This document shows positions 19,401 to 26,092 of a stretch of 58,913 bases of DNA, piece by piece. The notes beneath the pieces are model-generated. The model saw only the letters and a list, made by a program, of their open reading frames with translations, made no database searches and was not told the DNA's origin. The number at the start of each line of letters is the position of its first letter. The stretch's first letter is position 1. Origin of the DNA: a virus; IMG/VR virus record IMGVR_UViG_3300009163_003453, positions 1-58,913 of that record; one strand, given 5' to 3'. The translations under genes and the position numbers were made by a program.

Positions 19401-20258
19401 TTTACTATTCTGTTGTAGTGGGGTTAATACATCCGCACTGTCAACGTGAACATTTAACCAATACTCTTTAATTCTAAGATCATAATACCCAAAGAACTTA
19501 ATTGCATTAAACAAAGATTTATACGATCCTAAATAAGGGAATATACTTTCTCCCGTTAATAATAGTTCTTTCCTCTTATTGTTTATTATTTCGTAATTCG
19601 GTAATTCCTCTTTGATGTCAGTTTCTCTAACTATAAAAGAATCAGAAACATTGAAAGATCTTCCGAAGTTGTCTAATAGCACAGATAGTCTACTGTCCTC
19701 ACCTTCAACCTCACCATGAAAATTAACTTTCAATATAGTTACAGGATTATTAGAATCACTGTAATCCTCGAATATTAAAGTCCTGTCGTATATTCCTTCG
19801 CTCTCCGAATTTAAAGCAATGTTTATTTGCATCGAAGATGAATTGATATCTGATGTTACTACTAATCCAGAAGGGGAAGCTATAACATCACCAGGAACAA
19901 CCTCTGGATAAAATTCAACATTAGTTGCTTTAACTAAAACTGGAGCATCTAAATTTGAATCTATACCCAATTCATAGGTATAAATAATAGATGATACATC
20001 AGTTTTACCATCAAAGCTAGACTCCCATCTAGTTCTCCAAACAGGAGATCCTGGACTAATTCCATCTGCATGTGGAAATCCGTATTTTAATTCAGATAGA
20101 TTATTTAAAAATTTCTCTATCACAAATATGTTTTCAACTTCAAAAAGCTTCTCTGAAACTATAGGAAAAAGAACTGATCCTTCCCAATAATCACCATTCC
20201 ATTCAAAATTGTATTGGCCTCCTTTTTTATCGAAAAATAAAAGGTTTTGAGTAGTCAT
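13467..20258 (-). CDS. Giant baseplate-associated protein with two beta-propeller regions
   Basis: This 2263-residue protein lies after gp25-like, gp6-like and an 82-aa gene, the place held by the large wedge gene 7 in T4. An N-terminal portion (about 1-420) includes a conserved-looking stretch at about 217-253 (YLGSYKSLFNAIKFFGYYDL). At about 1209-1482 are repeats like the two-component-regulator propeller motif (for example KWLGTSAGLVYWD). At about 1670-2105 seven SBBP-like units follow, each ending in a form of VTGSFQGT and a tract like VFVLKILSTGKLIW; seven units would close one propeller. A PKD/Ig-like segment (about 2177-2230, FYTISCQLQDANGN) is near the end. Propellers usually bind proteins or glycans, so adhesion is a fair inference. 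Its stop overlaps the phoH stop by 4 bases. Confidence 0.75.
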   Translation of the reverse strand: MTTQNLLFFDKKGGQYNFEWNGDYWEGSVLFPIVSEKLFEVENIFVIEKFLNNLSELKYGFPHADGISPGSPVWRTRWESSFDGKTDVSSIIYTYELGIDSNLDAPVLVKATNVEFYPEVVPGDVIASPSGLVVTSDINSSSMQINIALNSESEGIYDRTLIFEDYSDSNNPVTILKVNFHGEVEGEDSRLSVLLDNFGRSFNVSDSFIVRETDIKEELPNYEIINNKRKELLLTGESIFPYLGSYKSLFNAIKFFGYYDLRIKEYWLNVHVDSADVLTPLQQNSKILNQLGKTNLEGQNSLQLISSLLKDENEGKFKQVEVYGKKSDGTFGLKKQFEEIFPSKSYKKTALFGLFYDINREVEGQDEDKYGYPIVEDAFAFSPEEVLIKLFGLKERLKRDYLPLNARIVDITGEGIYFNIYKTRGWVDQLGIDEIKSGIEVDFTVSPENGYIEDLRPFYTKPNQSGLLYPNINGTELGISFLGNTVDPYSYFQEYPISSIPDLEKGINNFYSEVKNGVLPKFLGDGDYDYPGYKLFSDGSDYVFPAGFPVIIKDNTFDLAWDEVSGGWNSLDTTITTTSLDIASYTSTTQNNPGATLQTVNSTNTITLSNSFPQGITINIGSGNNWFDTATPQVLFIRAESVNSPGNLLLGYSSDGDYNTSTGDLFIQVINTRGSGSYSNWNVTPTNITFNPYTFEYFENYIHSGGFYSWDRLPYLDFYEIEWTISKDDDRPYYFQIRGQLPELDTLPHFLPYSGIYNVQCRVWDTLNSISLGIKKSVINVSKREIELNTITRFRESETYDWNNTVLKWDSYPSQWLFPVENTDTVKNISDFIQNFPEYSNNYEEGQTCEVLTHLPEVRATVTFDMGITSTSISTIASVPVGGGYSLAVVTTSSNHGLTSGETVWIYDSAGDSYGIFPITVLTNNTFEIPQVVITTITGGEVYGSGTVKVIADGLEIASCLFQGDINSTTSLIYSTINSSPLNPKYKVTSLVDSVTNTGQKTFVIQAPNNSGSIWNGKSLVLQTTGSITTSSSNILFSGGLNERDEYLNYDFGSLPKPEMRYWGTKKLAWDTFEDFEFAKAYAHTWDMLDYHNDWLGGFDLYSLQYGDIVKVSQQTPGIVMQETDSPANNYLDLSEAADQLNNSVDENIKRFDYIVRGYSELPNNFYPNQNPISPDLNTNPGPKNISSTFYKIPTYSPITFYPTSVGWDGDGDIWVTGEDVVKFDGLNFTTYDSSNSVMPGVGLQTNTVKIDRNDIKWIGIENSMTPLVQLNDLQPTLSKAYSVTEFVDNGGNAVCPPIDSSIKVIEINPQSGDIFAAFVSVASPSYDGLLFYDSHAKSWHLYTVANSDLPSDDITDLKIEFYDINRWYLWITTSAGLTRFDGVRFKNYNSNNSGLPVNNVFSIAIDKLGHKWLGTSAGLVYWDKIRWTVWDSTTNPELISGKIANIVETGNSNIWFTVDPTTSPKGDAHLYFFDGYYFTLVSYRNDGTTLIKPDGSYYGKTMLSAPWKTIKNGETTFPKNLIFLTDEGEIGKLDYIIPHIHATSKFPGTNGWDFVYHQTTIPLPAIEYFKDAPEEYSLLGYNMVVGPMVDNITLNSDYTRPIMPSVDRYSWSKPNWQRYNINYLKDQFPSLNLDNVFLYAPLRDILSGKATYENYWRNSQVERIAQKKSRDLFQNFEWVITLGNSDPDQGIKVTVDLDGDVVTIGDFNGTIFMGEVNNIGSQDVYLTTAEQGVYIAKYNKGGVLQWARAITSTVPQGPIYARSVITDAYSNIYVVSDNSLTGFIEINKYDSDGVLLNTINLPVTPDQFIGDIKVDQYENLFICGSFEGTLTLGTIVLDSPSQSVGYLAKLDSTLTFIWAKKLSDTDASQANELAVLKDGYLYLTGTFNGDLDLGPITLTTNSTADMFVGKFNTGDGTCIWGESFAGTALTQFKYPSICVDPKGHVLVTGSFQGTMEIENESITSFVGSGIFDVFVLKILSTGKLIWLKMCGGVSGTEAYDIESDSEENVYITGSFAGEAYFSPDTVYSRGGDDIYLTKFNKDGTIVDIVTAGGINNDRGADLVLDREENIYLTGYFEGQAEFSPYLVLSPPGSSLDAFLGKIPKERFRSGLKIGAIQSWTGSHSWSWKEDRFYEREFEIPLASTIFINPIDSLIPGKKDHIWTLTDTESGEVIVKIRKTPYFIWTFTSPGFYTISCQLQDANGNLYDVTHDGKIRVIDHKEPFAGDLTPDVVNPDDFLKRSIYYDRKEMGFPPLSKFDIGMP

Positions 20259-20259
20259 C

Positions 20260-20508
20260 TTATCTTACGTACTTATTATTTTTTGGTACTGTATAATTAA
20301 TGTAATTCTTAATATACTTAGTGGTTTCAAATAATTGATAAACCACTCTTTCTATACTAGCTAAGATATCTATCCTGTTAGCATCACCTTGCATAACTTG
20401 ATTAGAAAGGGTCTTTTCAAAAATCTTACCCTCATAATCAAATCCCTTGTTAGATCTTATATCATTCTGGGATTGTATAAATTCGTACCAACTCTTTTTA
20501 TCTTCCAT
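20260..20508 (-). CDS. Small conserved-position baseplate-cluster protein
   Basis: This 82-residue, charged protein has an amphipathic C-terminal half (RIDILASIERVVYQLFETTK). There is no signal peptide and no motif that I recognise. It is separated from the gp6-like gene by 1 base and from the 2263-residue gene by 1 base, so it is almost certainly co-translated with them and likely part of the baseplate wedge or its assembly. Function is unknown. Confidence 0.65.
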   Translation of the reverse strand: MEDKKSWYEFIQSQNDIRSNKGFDYEGKIFEKTLSNQVMQGDANRIDILASIERVVYQLFETTKYIKNYINYTVPKNNKYVR

Positions 20509-20509
20509 C

Positions 20510-22207
20510 TTAATTTCCTGTTTTTAACGAGCTTTTTAATATGTTATTAACCTTAGTATTATAAGTAACCGGTACAATAGCTCTAACATCAATATTAACA
20601 GATGATAGTGTATTCATACCAGATCCGTAATCATAATAGATACCGTTTCTATCTTCCCATCCACCTGATATAACTACTATCTCGTCATTTTTCATAATTA
20701 TATCACCAAATTCATCGAATCCTATTTCTGGAGAATTAACATTTTGAGCTTTAGCTGCTTCGTTTTCTTCACCAACAAAATACAAAGAAACCGAATCTAT
20801 TCCTGTTATCCCTTCTACAGCAGCGATCAAATCTGATCTAGGGATCTTATCTCTTCTTCTAATATTTAAAAAGTAATCACTAAGAATGCTAACGATTTGA
20901 CTCTTAATTGTATCAGGATCGTTTCCTTCAAAAATAGTAATAGCGATGTTAACTACATATCTTGTTAGTACTGGGTCTAATATTTTAACAACGGTAGTAA
21001 CTATCTTCTGCCCGCTCTCGTCTAATAATTGATAGATTCTAGCCCTCTGTGATTGAGTTAGTTTAAATCTAGAAAGAGGAACATCAAAATATGTTTCGTT
21101 ACTTTTTAGTGTTAATTGAATATCTGGTACAAGGATTAAATAAATGATATTGTCATCGTCAAGATATTGATCATCGAATGTTGTGAATGCCTCTATTATA
21201 GAGAATTGTCCAAACTTTTCAAAGAATGTAATATAGTTAGTTGGATTAGCAAGAACAAAACTTCTTGAAGTTTTAGGAGCTATAAGTCTAGTTAAATCTA
21301 CAGATTCTTGGTTTGCACCTAATTGAGGAGCAATAGAGCAAGAAACTTTTAGTACGTCCTGTAAAGTAACACTAGATCCAAATAGATCAGTTCCGTCTGC
21401 GTCAAATCTAAAAATAGCCTGACTTGCATCTTCAACTAATACGTTTCCAGATGATCCTGTGCATTCTAAATAATTAACTTCGATAACTGATCCAGCTGAA
21501 GGGGGTCTACCAAAATCTATAGTTCCAAAGAAAATATCTATACCCGAAGATAAAGAAGATTTAACAATAAATCCTTTTGCATTCCTAGGTATATCGTATA
21601 ATGATTCGTATTTATTCCACGATTCACCGTTCACTTTAACATTAACTTCAAAGTTTTCTATACTTGAAGTACCCCTGGCAGATACATTATAACTTTGTAA
21701 TTTTAGTCCAGTCCCTGTATATTGATTGGTATTTATTGTTCCTTCTACGATAGAAGCTATAAGTTTAGATGTTGGATCTAAGTTTAATCTTGTGTATTCC
21801 TGTGCTAACTTTAATAAGTAAGTCTTACCATTGTTTATACATTTTAACTGTGAATTATTTGGTACTAAAACTGCGCTTCCTCCTACGTTTTCGAACCCTT
21901 TTCCGTTCCACATGATAACTACTTCCCCCTTTGAAGCTATCGCTCTAGTTGGATTATGACCAGCTAAAGCTGCTAATCCGTATATAGATGATTCTCTAGT
22001 TGCAGTGTTAATATTTAACTCCGTAATTGAATCTTCTATGAAGAAAAGTATAAACTGTGATAGGTTATCAAGAACAAATATAATCTGTCCCCAAACTGAA
22101 GCTACAGTAAAAAGCTGATCCGACATCCCATATCTTGTCTGTATAAGGTCAAATGTTTGTCCTAATAGATCTGATATTTTGGCTTTGTTTTTTTGTAATA
22201 AATCCAT
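20510..22207 (-). CDS. Baseplate wedge protein, gp6/J-like
   Basis: This 565-residue protein begins with a helical N-terminal 60 residues and then shows the typical early motif ESSIYGLAALAGHNPTRA (72-89), as in T4 gp6 and P2 gpJ-type baseplate proteins. A beta-rich middle (about 90-290) is followed by a helical and alpha/beta C-terminal half (RRRDKIPRSDLIAAVEGITG) typical of the J-like family. gp6-like proteins form the dimeric clamp that links wedges into the baseplate ring. It directly follows the gp25-like gene with a 1-base gap, the same order as 25-6 in T4. Family assignment is from motif and gene order. Confidence 0.85.
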   Translation of the reverse strand: MDLLQKNKAKISDLLGQTFDLIQTRYGMSDQLFTVASVWGQIIFVLDNLSQFILFFIEDSITELNINTATRESSIYGLAALAGHNPTRAIASKGEVVIMWNGKGFENVGGSAVLVPNNSQLKCINNGKTYLLKLAQEYTRLNLDPTSKLIASIVEGTINTNQYTGTGLKLQSYNVSARGTSSIENFEVNVKVNGESWNKYESLYDIPRNAKGFIVKSSLSSGIDIFFGTIDFGRPPSAGSVIEVNYLECTGSSGNVLVEDASQAIFRFDADGTDLFGSSVTLQDVLKVSCSIAPQLGANQESVDLTRLIAPKTSRSFVLANPTNYITFFEKFGQFSIIEAFTTFDDQYLDDDNIIYLILVPDIQLTLKSNETYFDVPLSRFKLTQSQRARIYQLLDESGQKIVTTVVKILDPVLTRYVVNIAITIFEGNDPDTIKSQIVSILSDYFLNIRRRDKIPRSDLIAAVEGITGIDSVSLYFVGEENEAAKAQNVNSPEIGFDEFGDIIMKNDEIVVISGGWEDRNGIYYDYGSGMNTLSSVNIDVRAIVPVTYNTKVNNILKSSLKTGN

Positions 22208-22208
22208 T

Positions 22209-22580
22209 TTAAATTATTTTAATACCAAGTATAGGATTACCTCTAATTGCAAAATCAATCACACAAGCATCTCTTGTTTCCCCCTTAAAAAATCCAATTT
22301 TAAAATCAACATCGAATTTACCAGAAGAAAGAGGAACATATGTAAGTAAATGTAATCTTATAGCCCTTTCTAAAGTGCTCTGGTCAACATTAAAATCAAA
22401 AAGTAATCCTTCTAGATCTATACCAAAATATGGGTCTCCTAAAATCTCACCTGGCCTAGTCATCATACACTGTCTAATCATACCGATTAAGATTTCAACC
22501 TCATCATCGGTGTGAAGTAGACCCACTTTGTAATTTGGGTCGTCAGGATTTCTGGGATAAATTTCTGAAAATCTTGCCAT
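22209..22580 (-). CDS. Baseplate wedge protein, gp25/W-like
   Basis: This 123-residue protein has the usual family length. The hallmark TRPGEILGDPYFGIDLEGLL (41-60) matches the gp25 pattern in which a pre-sheath baseplate protein presents a Pro-Gly-Glu turn followed by a phenylalanine-glycine. gp25-type proteins start sheath polymerisation in contractile tails, so the phage is a myovirus. An A/T-rich stretch (22585-22596) resembling the recurring promoter motif precedes it, directly after the stop of the nuclease gene. It is followed by the gp6-like gene with a 1-base gap. Confidence 0.9.
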   Translation of the reverse strand: MARFSEIYPRNPDDPNYKVGLLHTDDEVEILIGMIRQCMMTRPGEILGDPYFGIDLEGLLFDFNVDQSTLERAIRLHLLTYVPLSSGKFDVDFKIGFFKGETRDACVIDFAIRGNPILGIKII

Positions 22581-22614
22581 CTTAGATCTATATATTCTAT
22601 AAAATAGTAATAGA

Positions 22615-23820
22615 CTATTTTACCATCTTTTCTCCTTTTGAATTATAGATCCAAAATTCAAAATAAATTCCAAGATTCAGGCATGCTTGTTTTTTTCTTA
22701 CGTTTATTGAATATGCTGCTTTGTAAGTGTATTCAGATTTAACCTCTATTATTTTATTTTGTGAAACCAAATAAGCATCGGGGTAATATTTTCTTTTTTT
22801 CCTTTCAGAATCAAAATACCATATTATACCAGTGTATGATTCTATTTCTTTATTAGATACAACAATGTCATCTTCCTTATATCCTAAATCTAAAATATCA
22901 TTCAAAGCAAATCCCTCGTAACCTTGTATTTTTTCAACTCTACCGGAAGGGAAAACAAAAATCTTTTTCTTGTACGATGTATTTAAAGATTTTTCAAATG
23001 ATGGCGTATAGTGCATAACCTGTTCAACACCATACTTAGATAACATAGATTCTTTAAACTTATTTTTAAAATCGTCACTTTGTACATACCAATCAGTACC
23101 ATGATTTTTTCTATTAGTTTCCTTAGATTTATTTTTAACTTCTTCTGAGCACATACTAGAATTACCTCCATATTTTAGATTATTTGTTATTCTAGCTTTT
23201 TCTTTTATTTCTGGATTATCTAATACGTGCGCAAATCCGTATTTTTCTTTATTTGTTTTTCTCTTCTTATCTTGTGTTTCTTTTAATTTAGTAGGATGTC
23301 CACCATATTTTTCTAAAAATGTATTTTTTACTTTATTTTTAAATTCTTCCGTTTCTGTGTAAAAATCAACCCCATATTTTTTTCTGTTATTCTGTTTTAT
23401 CTTCTCTATATCCCCTGGTACTTTCATAGGATTAGTAGTACCATGATTCTTCATCATTTTAGATTTAGTCTTATCTAAATTGTATTTTTTATTACACTGT
23501 TCGGACATACATGTTCCATAATAATTAACAGAATTAGTTGGTTTTATCCCGTAACGATCTATAGAAAATTTTGGTTTCTTTGCAAACATTTTAGGGGAAT
23601 CACAATAAGGACAAGTTTCTATTTCATAAAAACTAAACCATACGTGATAAAATCTTTGCTGAATTGAAATGTGATCAGAATTGTATGTTTTATCTAAAAA
23701 TAATGTTAGGTATTTTAATTGTTGAATATCCTCATGATTTTTAGGAATATCCCTCATGATAGTACCAAAAGCTTTACCACTCTTAGATCTCCAATCTTCA
23801 ATTTTTTTTAATATACACAT
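22615..23820 (-). CDS. Free-standing homing-type endonuclease with KYG repeats
   Basis: This 401-residue basic protein has three parts. A Cys4 zinc ribbon (Cys70, Cys73, Cys104, Cys109) comes first. Seven repeats of about 22-28 residues with a KYG or NHG core follow (about 122-280, for example RKKYGVDFYTETEEFKNK); such repeats act as DNA-binding modules in phage homing nucleases. The C-terminal domain carries a PD-(D/E)XK-type signature: Pro347-Asp348 and Glu359-Val-Lys361, followed by an alternating basic helix. It interrupts the baseplate cluster immediately before the gp25-like gene and has its own GATATATAAT motif upstream. Both fit a mobile gene inserted beside an essential gene. Cleavage specificity cannot be read from the sequence. 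Confidence 0.75.
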   Translation of the reverse strand: MCILKKIEDWRSKSGKAFGTIMRDIPKNHEDIQQLKYLTLFLDKTYNSDHISIQQRFYHVWFSFYEIETCPYCDSPKMFAKKPKFSIDRYGIKPTNSVNYYGTCMSEQCNKKYNLDKTKSKMMKNHGTTNPMKVPGDIEKIKQNNRKKYGVDFYTETEEFKNKVKNTFLEKYGGHPTKLKETQDKKRKTNKEKYGFAHVLDNPEIKEKARITNNLKYGGNSSMCSEEVKNKSKETNRKNHGTDWYVQSDDFKNKFKESMLSKYGVEQVMHYTPSFEKSLNTSYKKKIFVFPSGRVEKIQGYEGFALNDILDLGYKEDDIVVSNKEIESYTGIIWYFDSERKKRKYYPDAYLVSQNKIIEVKSEYTYKAAYSINVRKKQACLNLGIYFEFWIYNSKGEKMVK

Positions 23821-23834
23821 CGGATATTTTTATA

Positions 23835-23844
23835 ATTATATATC
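23835..23844 (-). promoter_or_regulatory. GATATATAAT promoter-like motif before the nuclease gene
   Basis: This exact GATATATAAT on the minus strand ends 14 bases before the start at 23820. It is embedded in an inverted repeat, with GGATAT and ATATCC flanking it, that reaches to 2 bases from the start codon. The same decamer precedes the collagen-like gene. Confidence 0.4.
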
Positions 23845-23863
23845 CGAATATAATGTATATTTT

Positions 23864-24643
23864 TCAATTCCACTGTAAAAAATAGCTGGGAGTGTTTTCG
23901 TCTTTTATCATTTGTATGATCTCTCCTTTCTCTGTAGTTCCCATAGTTTGTATATTGTTATAGTTTACACGAACACCGCCAGGGAGATTATATTCAAATG
24001 TACCAAGTAAACGTCCAATATTAATCTTAGCTTCTGCAAGACAATATCTTACGAATAGTTCATCATCGTATAGATTTTCTTCAGGTATAGCAATACAACC
24101 TCTAACACCAACATCTATACCTGTGTAAAGTGTCTGGGAAGTTCCGCCATCAGTTCTATTAGTTCTTGCTGGGTCTCTACCAAGAATAGTTAATTTTTTA
24201 GTATTCTTATTATAATTAAAGGCAAAACTTTCTAACAAATAAGCTTTAGCTAAATCAAAGAATGAATAGAGAACCGTTCTATAAACAAGGTTATCTCCAG
24301 CAAAAGGGGAAAGCATAAGCTCCGATCCTAATAATTTAGATTCACCAAAGTCCTTGTCTGGTGTACCTGTAAGACCTGACCCGTTTACCTCTCTTACGTC
24401 GTATACCGATACCACACAAGGGGGAAGCTGTATTTGTCTTGTTGCTCTGAAAGCGGGTGCAGAAAATAGCTCCCTACCTAAAACAAATATTCTATCCTCC
24501 ACAGCATATTGATAGTTATCATAAAAATAAGCCCTAGCCCTTTTGATGATCCTTTTTATCTCCTGGTCGTTAAGATTGTAAGGTAGCGAACAAGAGTGAG
24601 AGATTTCATCTTTTACCTCTTGAATTAGATCTGCTTCTGTCAT
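23864..24643 (-). CDS. Virion-associated protein of unknown type (possible neck/tail completion)
   Basis: This 259-residue protein begins with a helical section (about 1-45) containing LNDQEIKRIIKRARAYFYDNY and continues into a beta-rich body with Pro/Gly turns. It ends in a helix-rich section (about 195-215, ELFVRYCLAEAKINIGRLLG). No catalytic motif is visible. It lies between the amidoligase-fold gene (5-base gap) and the nuclease, within the tail operon. Length and layout would suit a neck, connector or tail-completion protein, but I do not recognise the family and this is position-based inference only. Confidence 0.5.
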   Translation of the reverse strand: MTEADLIQEVKDEISHSCSLPYNLNDQEIKRIIKRARAYFYDNYQYAVEDRIFVLGRELFSAPAFRATRQIQLPPCVVSVYDVREVNGSGLTGTPDKDFGESKLLGSELMLSPFAGDNLVYRTVLYSFFDLAKAYLLESFAFNYNKNTKKLTILGRDPARTNRTDGGTSQTLYTGIDVGVRGCIAIPEENLYDDELFVRYCLAEAKINIGRLLGTFEYNLPGGVRVNYNNIQTMGTTEKGEIIQMIKDENTPSYFLQWN

Positions 24644-24648
24644 TACCG

Positions 24649-26091
24649 TTAATTATTTGGTTTGAAGTTTACACCAGGGATTCCTGATGGCTTACTATTA
24701 TTGTTACTGAACTTAATAGGACTGGTTAAAGCATCTGATTCATTTCTATTAGGGAATTTTAATTTCTTAGAACTTCCTTTCATTTTTTTATCATCCTCAG
24801 GGTCTTTTACTACTTCTGTTTCTGGTGATAGAGTAGCTAACTTACCAATAAATCCTGATCTAATAATACCTCCATAAACTTCGCAGTTTATTTCTTTGTC
24901 CTTATTGTCTATATAGCTATCATGTACAAAGTTACTGAACATTACATCAGAGTACATTATTTTAGATCGGTAAATCTCGTTATTGGTAAGTAAATCACAT
25001 TCTTCTAAAGTGCTATCATTGATCTTACAGTTAAACAATCTACAATTAAACAAGTTACCTGCAATTTCACTTTCTAGAATATCGTAATCTTTTAAAAGAT
25101 ATGCTTTAGAAGTTTTAATCTCTTTTAACTGAAATTTACCTAGATTGCTATCATAATTAACTAATCCCTCCTTGATGTTATTCTCAACTATCAAATCGTA
25201 AAGAACTTCTCTAATGTTTAAAAAGAAAGATCTAAGAATCTGTGGGTCAGATCTCATATCAATCATAATATTCATATGTGGATAGTTTTTCTGAAAAGCT
25301 TCAGGAGTAACAAAGGTTGAAGAGTTTTTATAGATCTCTCCTAAAAACATTTTTAGAATCTTTAGATCATTATCAGAGAATCCGTCATTTGTTTTTAACG
25401 ACTGTACGGTATAAGTTATTATATAATCAATAACTTCTTTGATTGAGCTATATCTTTTCTGATAATCCGATCCTCCTAAATATCTAACTTCAAAATAACC
25501 TTCAGGTAATTTTAAGAAGTTTATTCCCATATTTTTTTCTAATGGTACTTCAAATAGATTTTTATCTATAAAAGAAATATTTGAAGGATCTACAAACTTA
25601 TTAGAAGGAAGTATTCTTTTTATAGATTTAGCATAAAGAGAGCTAACACTATCTGGAAATCTTTTATATACAACATTCTCATCAAACCCTAGAATGAACT
25701 TAAGTATATTAAGCTGTGCAACAGGAGGCACATCGGGAAAAATAGAAGTGTCTATACTAACACCGAACTGGAAAGCACATTTTTTATCAGTATATCCATT
25801 TAGATCTATCCATCTTAATGTTTTAATTAAAATAGTAATTGCCTCAAAATAAGGAAGAGGACCCGTGATCATTTCGACCATCTTGGATCCTCCTGAGTAA
25901 TCTGGTTCTAATTTAAAGATGTCCTTGGTAGGCTTAAAATTAGAATGGTATTTGTTAAAAAGAAGTATTTTCTTTCCTAGATCTTTCCCTAATTCGTCCG
26001 CTATCTCTGTTCTATTTAAGTTACTGAAAAACTCAAATTCAAATCCTAATTTTGCAGAGTAGAAAAAATCATTAGAAAGTAAATTAGCCAA
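24649..26091 (-). CDS. Amidoligase-fold protein with pentapeptide-like tail
   Basis: The 480-residue protein opens with the amidoligase signature: LGFEFEFF (about 15-22), then LEPDYSGGSKMVEMITGP (61-78) and CAFQFGVSID (105-114). In amidoligase_2 enzymes, relatives of glutamine synthetase and Gcn5-like ligases, the corresponding acidic residues bind ATP and metal and the enzyme forms an amide between a carboxyl and an amine. Residues about 334-391 hold short repeats (FNCRLFNCKINDSTLEECDL) that resemble pentapeptide or beta-helix turns. The last 50 residues are a charged, Pro/Ser/Asn-rich tail. It is unusual to find such a ligase among baseplate genes. It may modify a virion component, or it may have become structural. 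The first Glu-x-Glu pair and the later Glu are intact. Confidence 0.6.
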   Translation of the reverse strand: MANLLSNDFFYSAKLGFEFEFFSNLNRTEIADELGKDLGKKILLFNKYHSNFKPTKDIFKLEPDYSGGSKMVEMITGPLPYFEAITILIKTLRWIDLNGYTDKKCAFQFGVSIDTSIFPDVPPVAQLNILKFILGFDENVVYKRFPDSVSSLYAKSIKRILPSNKFVDPSNISFIDKNLFEVPLEKNMGINFLKLPEGYFEVRYLGGSDYQKRYSSIKEVIDYIITYTVQSLKTNDGFSDNDLKILKMFLGEIYKNSSTFVTPEAFQKNYPHMNIMIDMRSDPQILRSFFLNIREVLYDLIVENNIKEGLVNYDSNLGKFQLKEIKTSKAYLLKDYDILESEIAGNLFNCRLFNCKINDSTLEECDLLTNNEIYRSKIMYSDVMFSNFVHDSYIDNKDKEINCEVYGGIIRSGFIGKLATLSPETEVVKDPEDDKKMKGSSKKLKFPNRNESDALTSPIKFSNNNSKPSGIPGVNFKPNN

Positions 26092-26092
26092 T

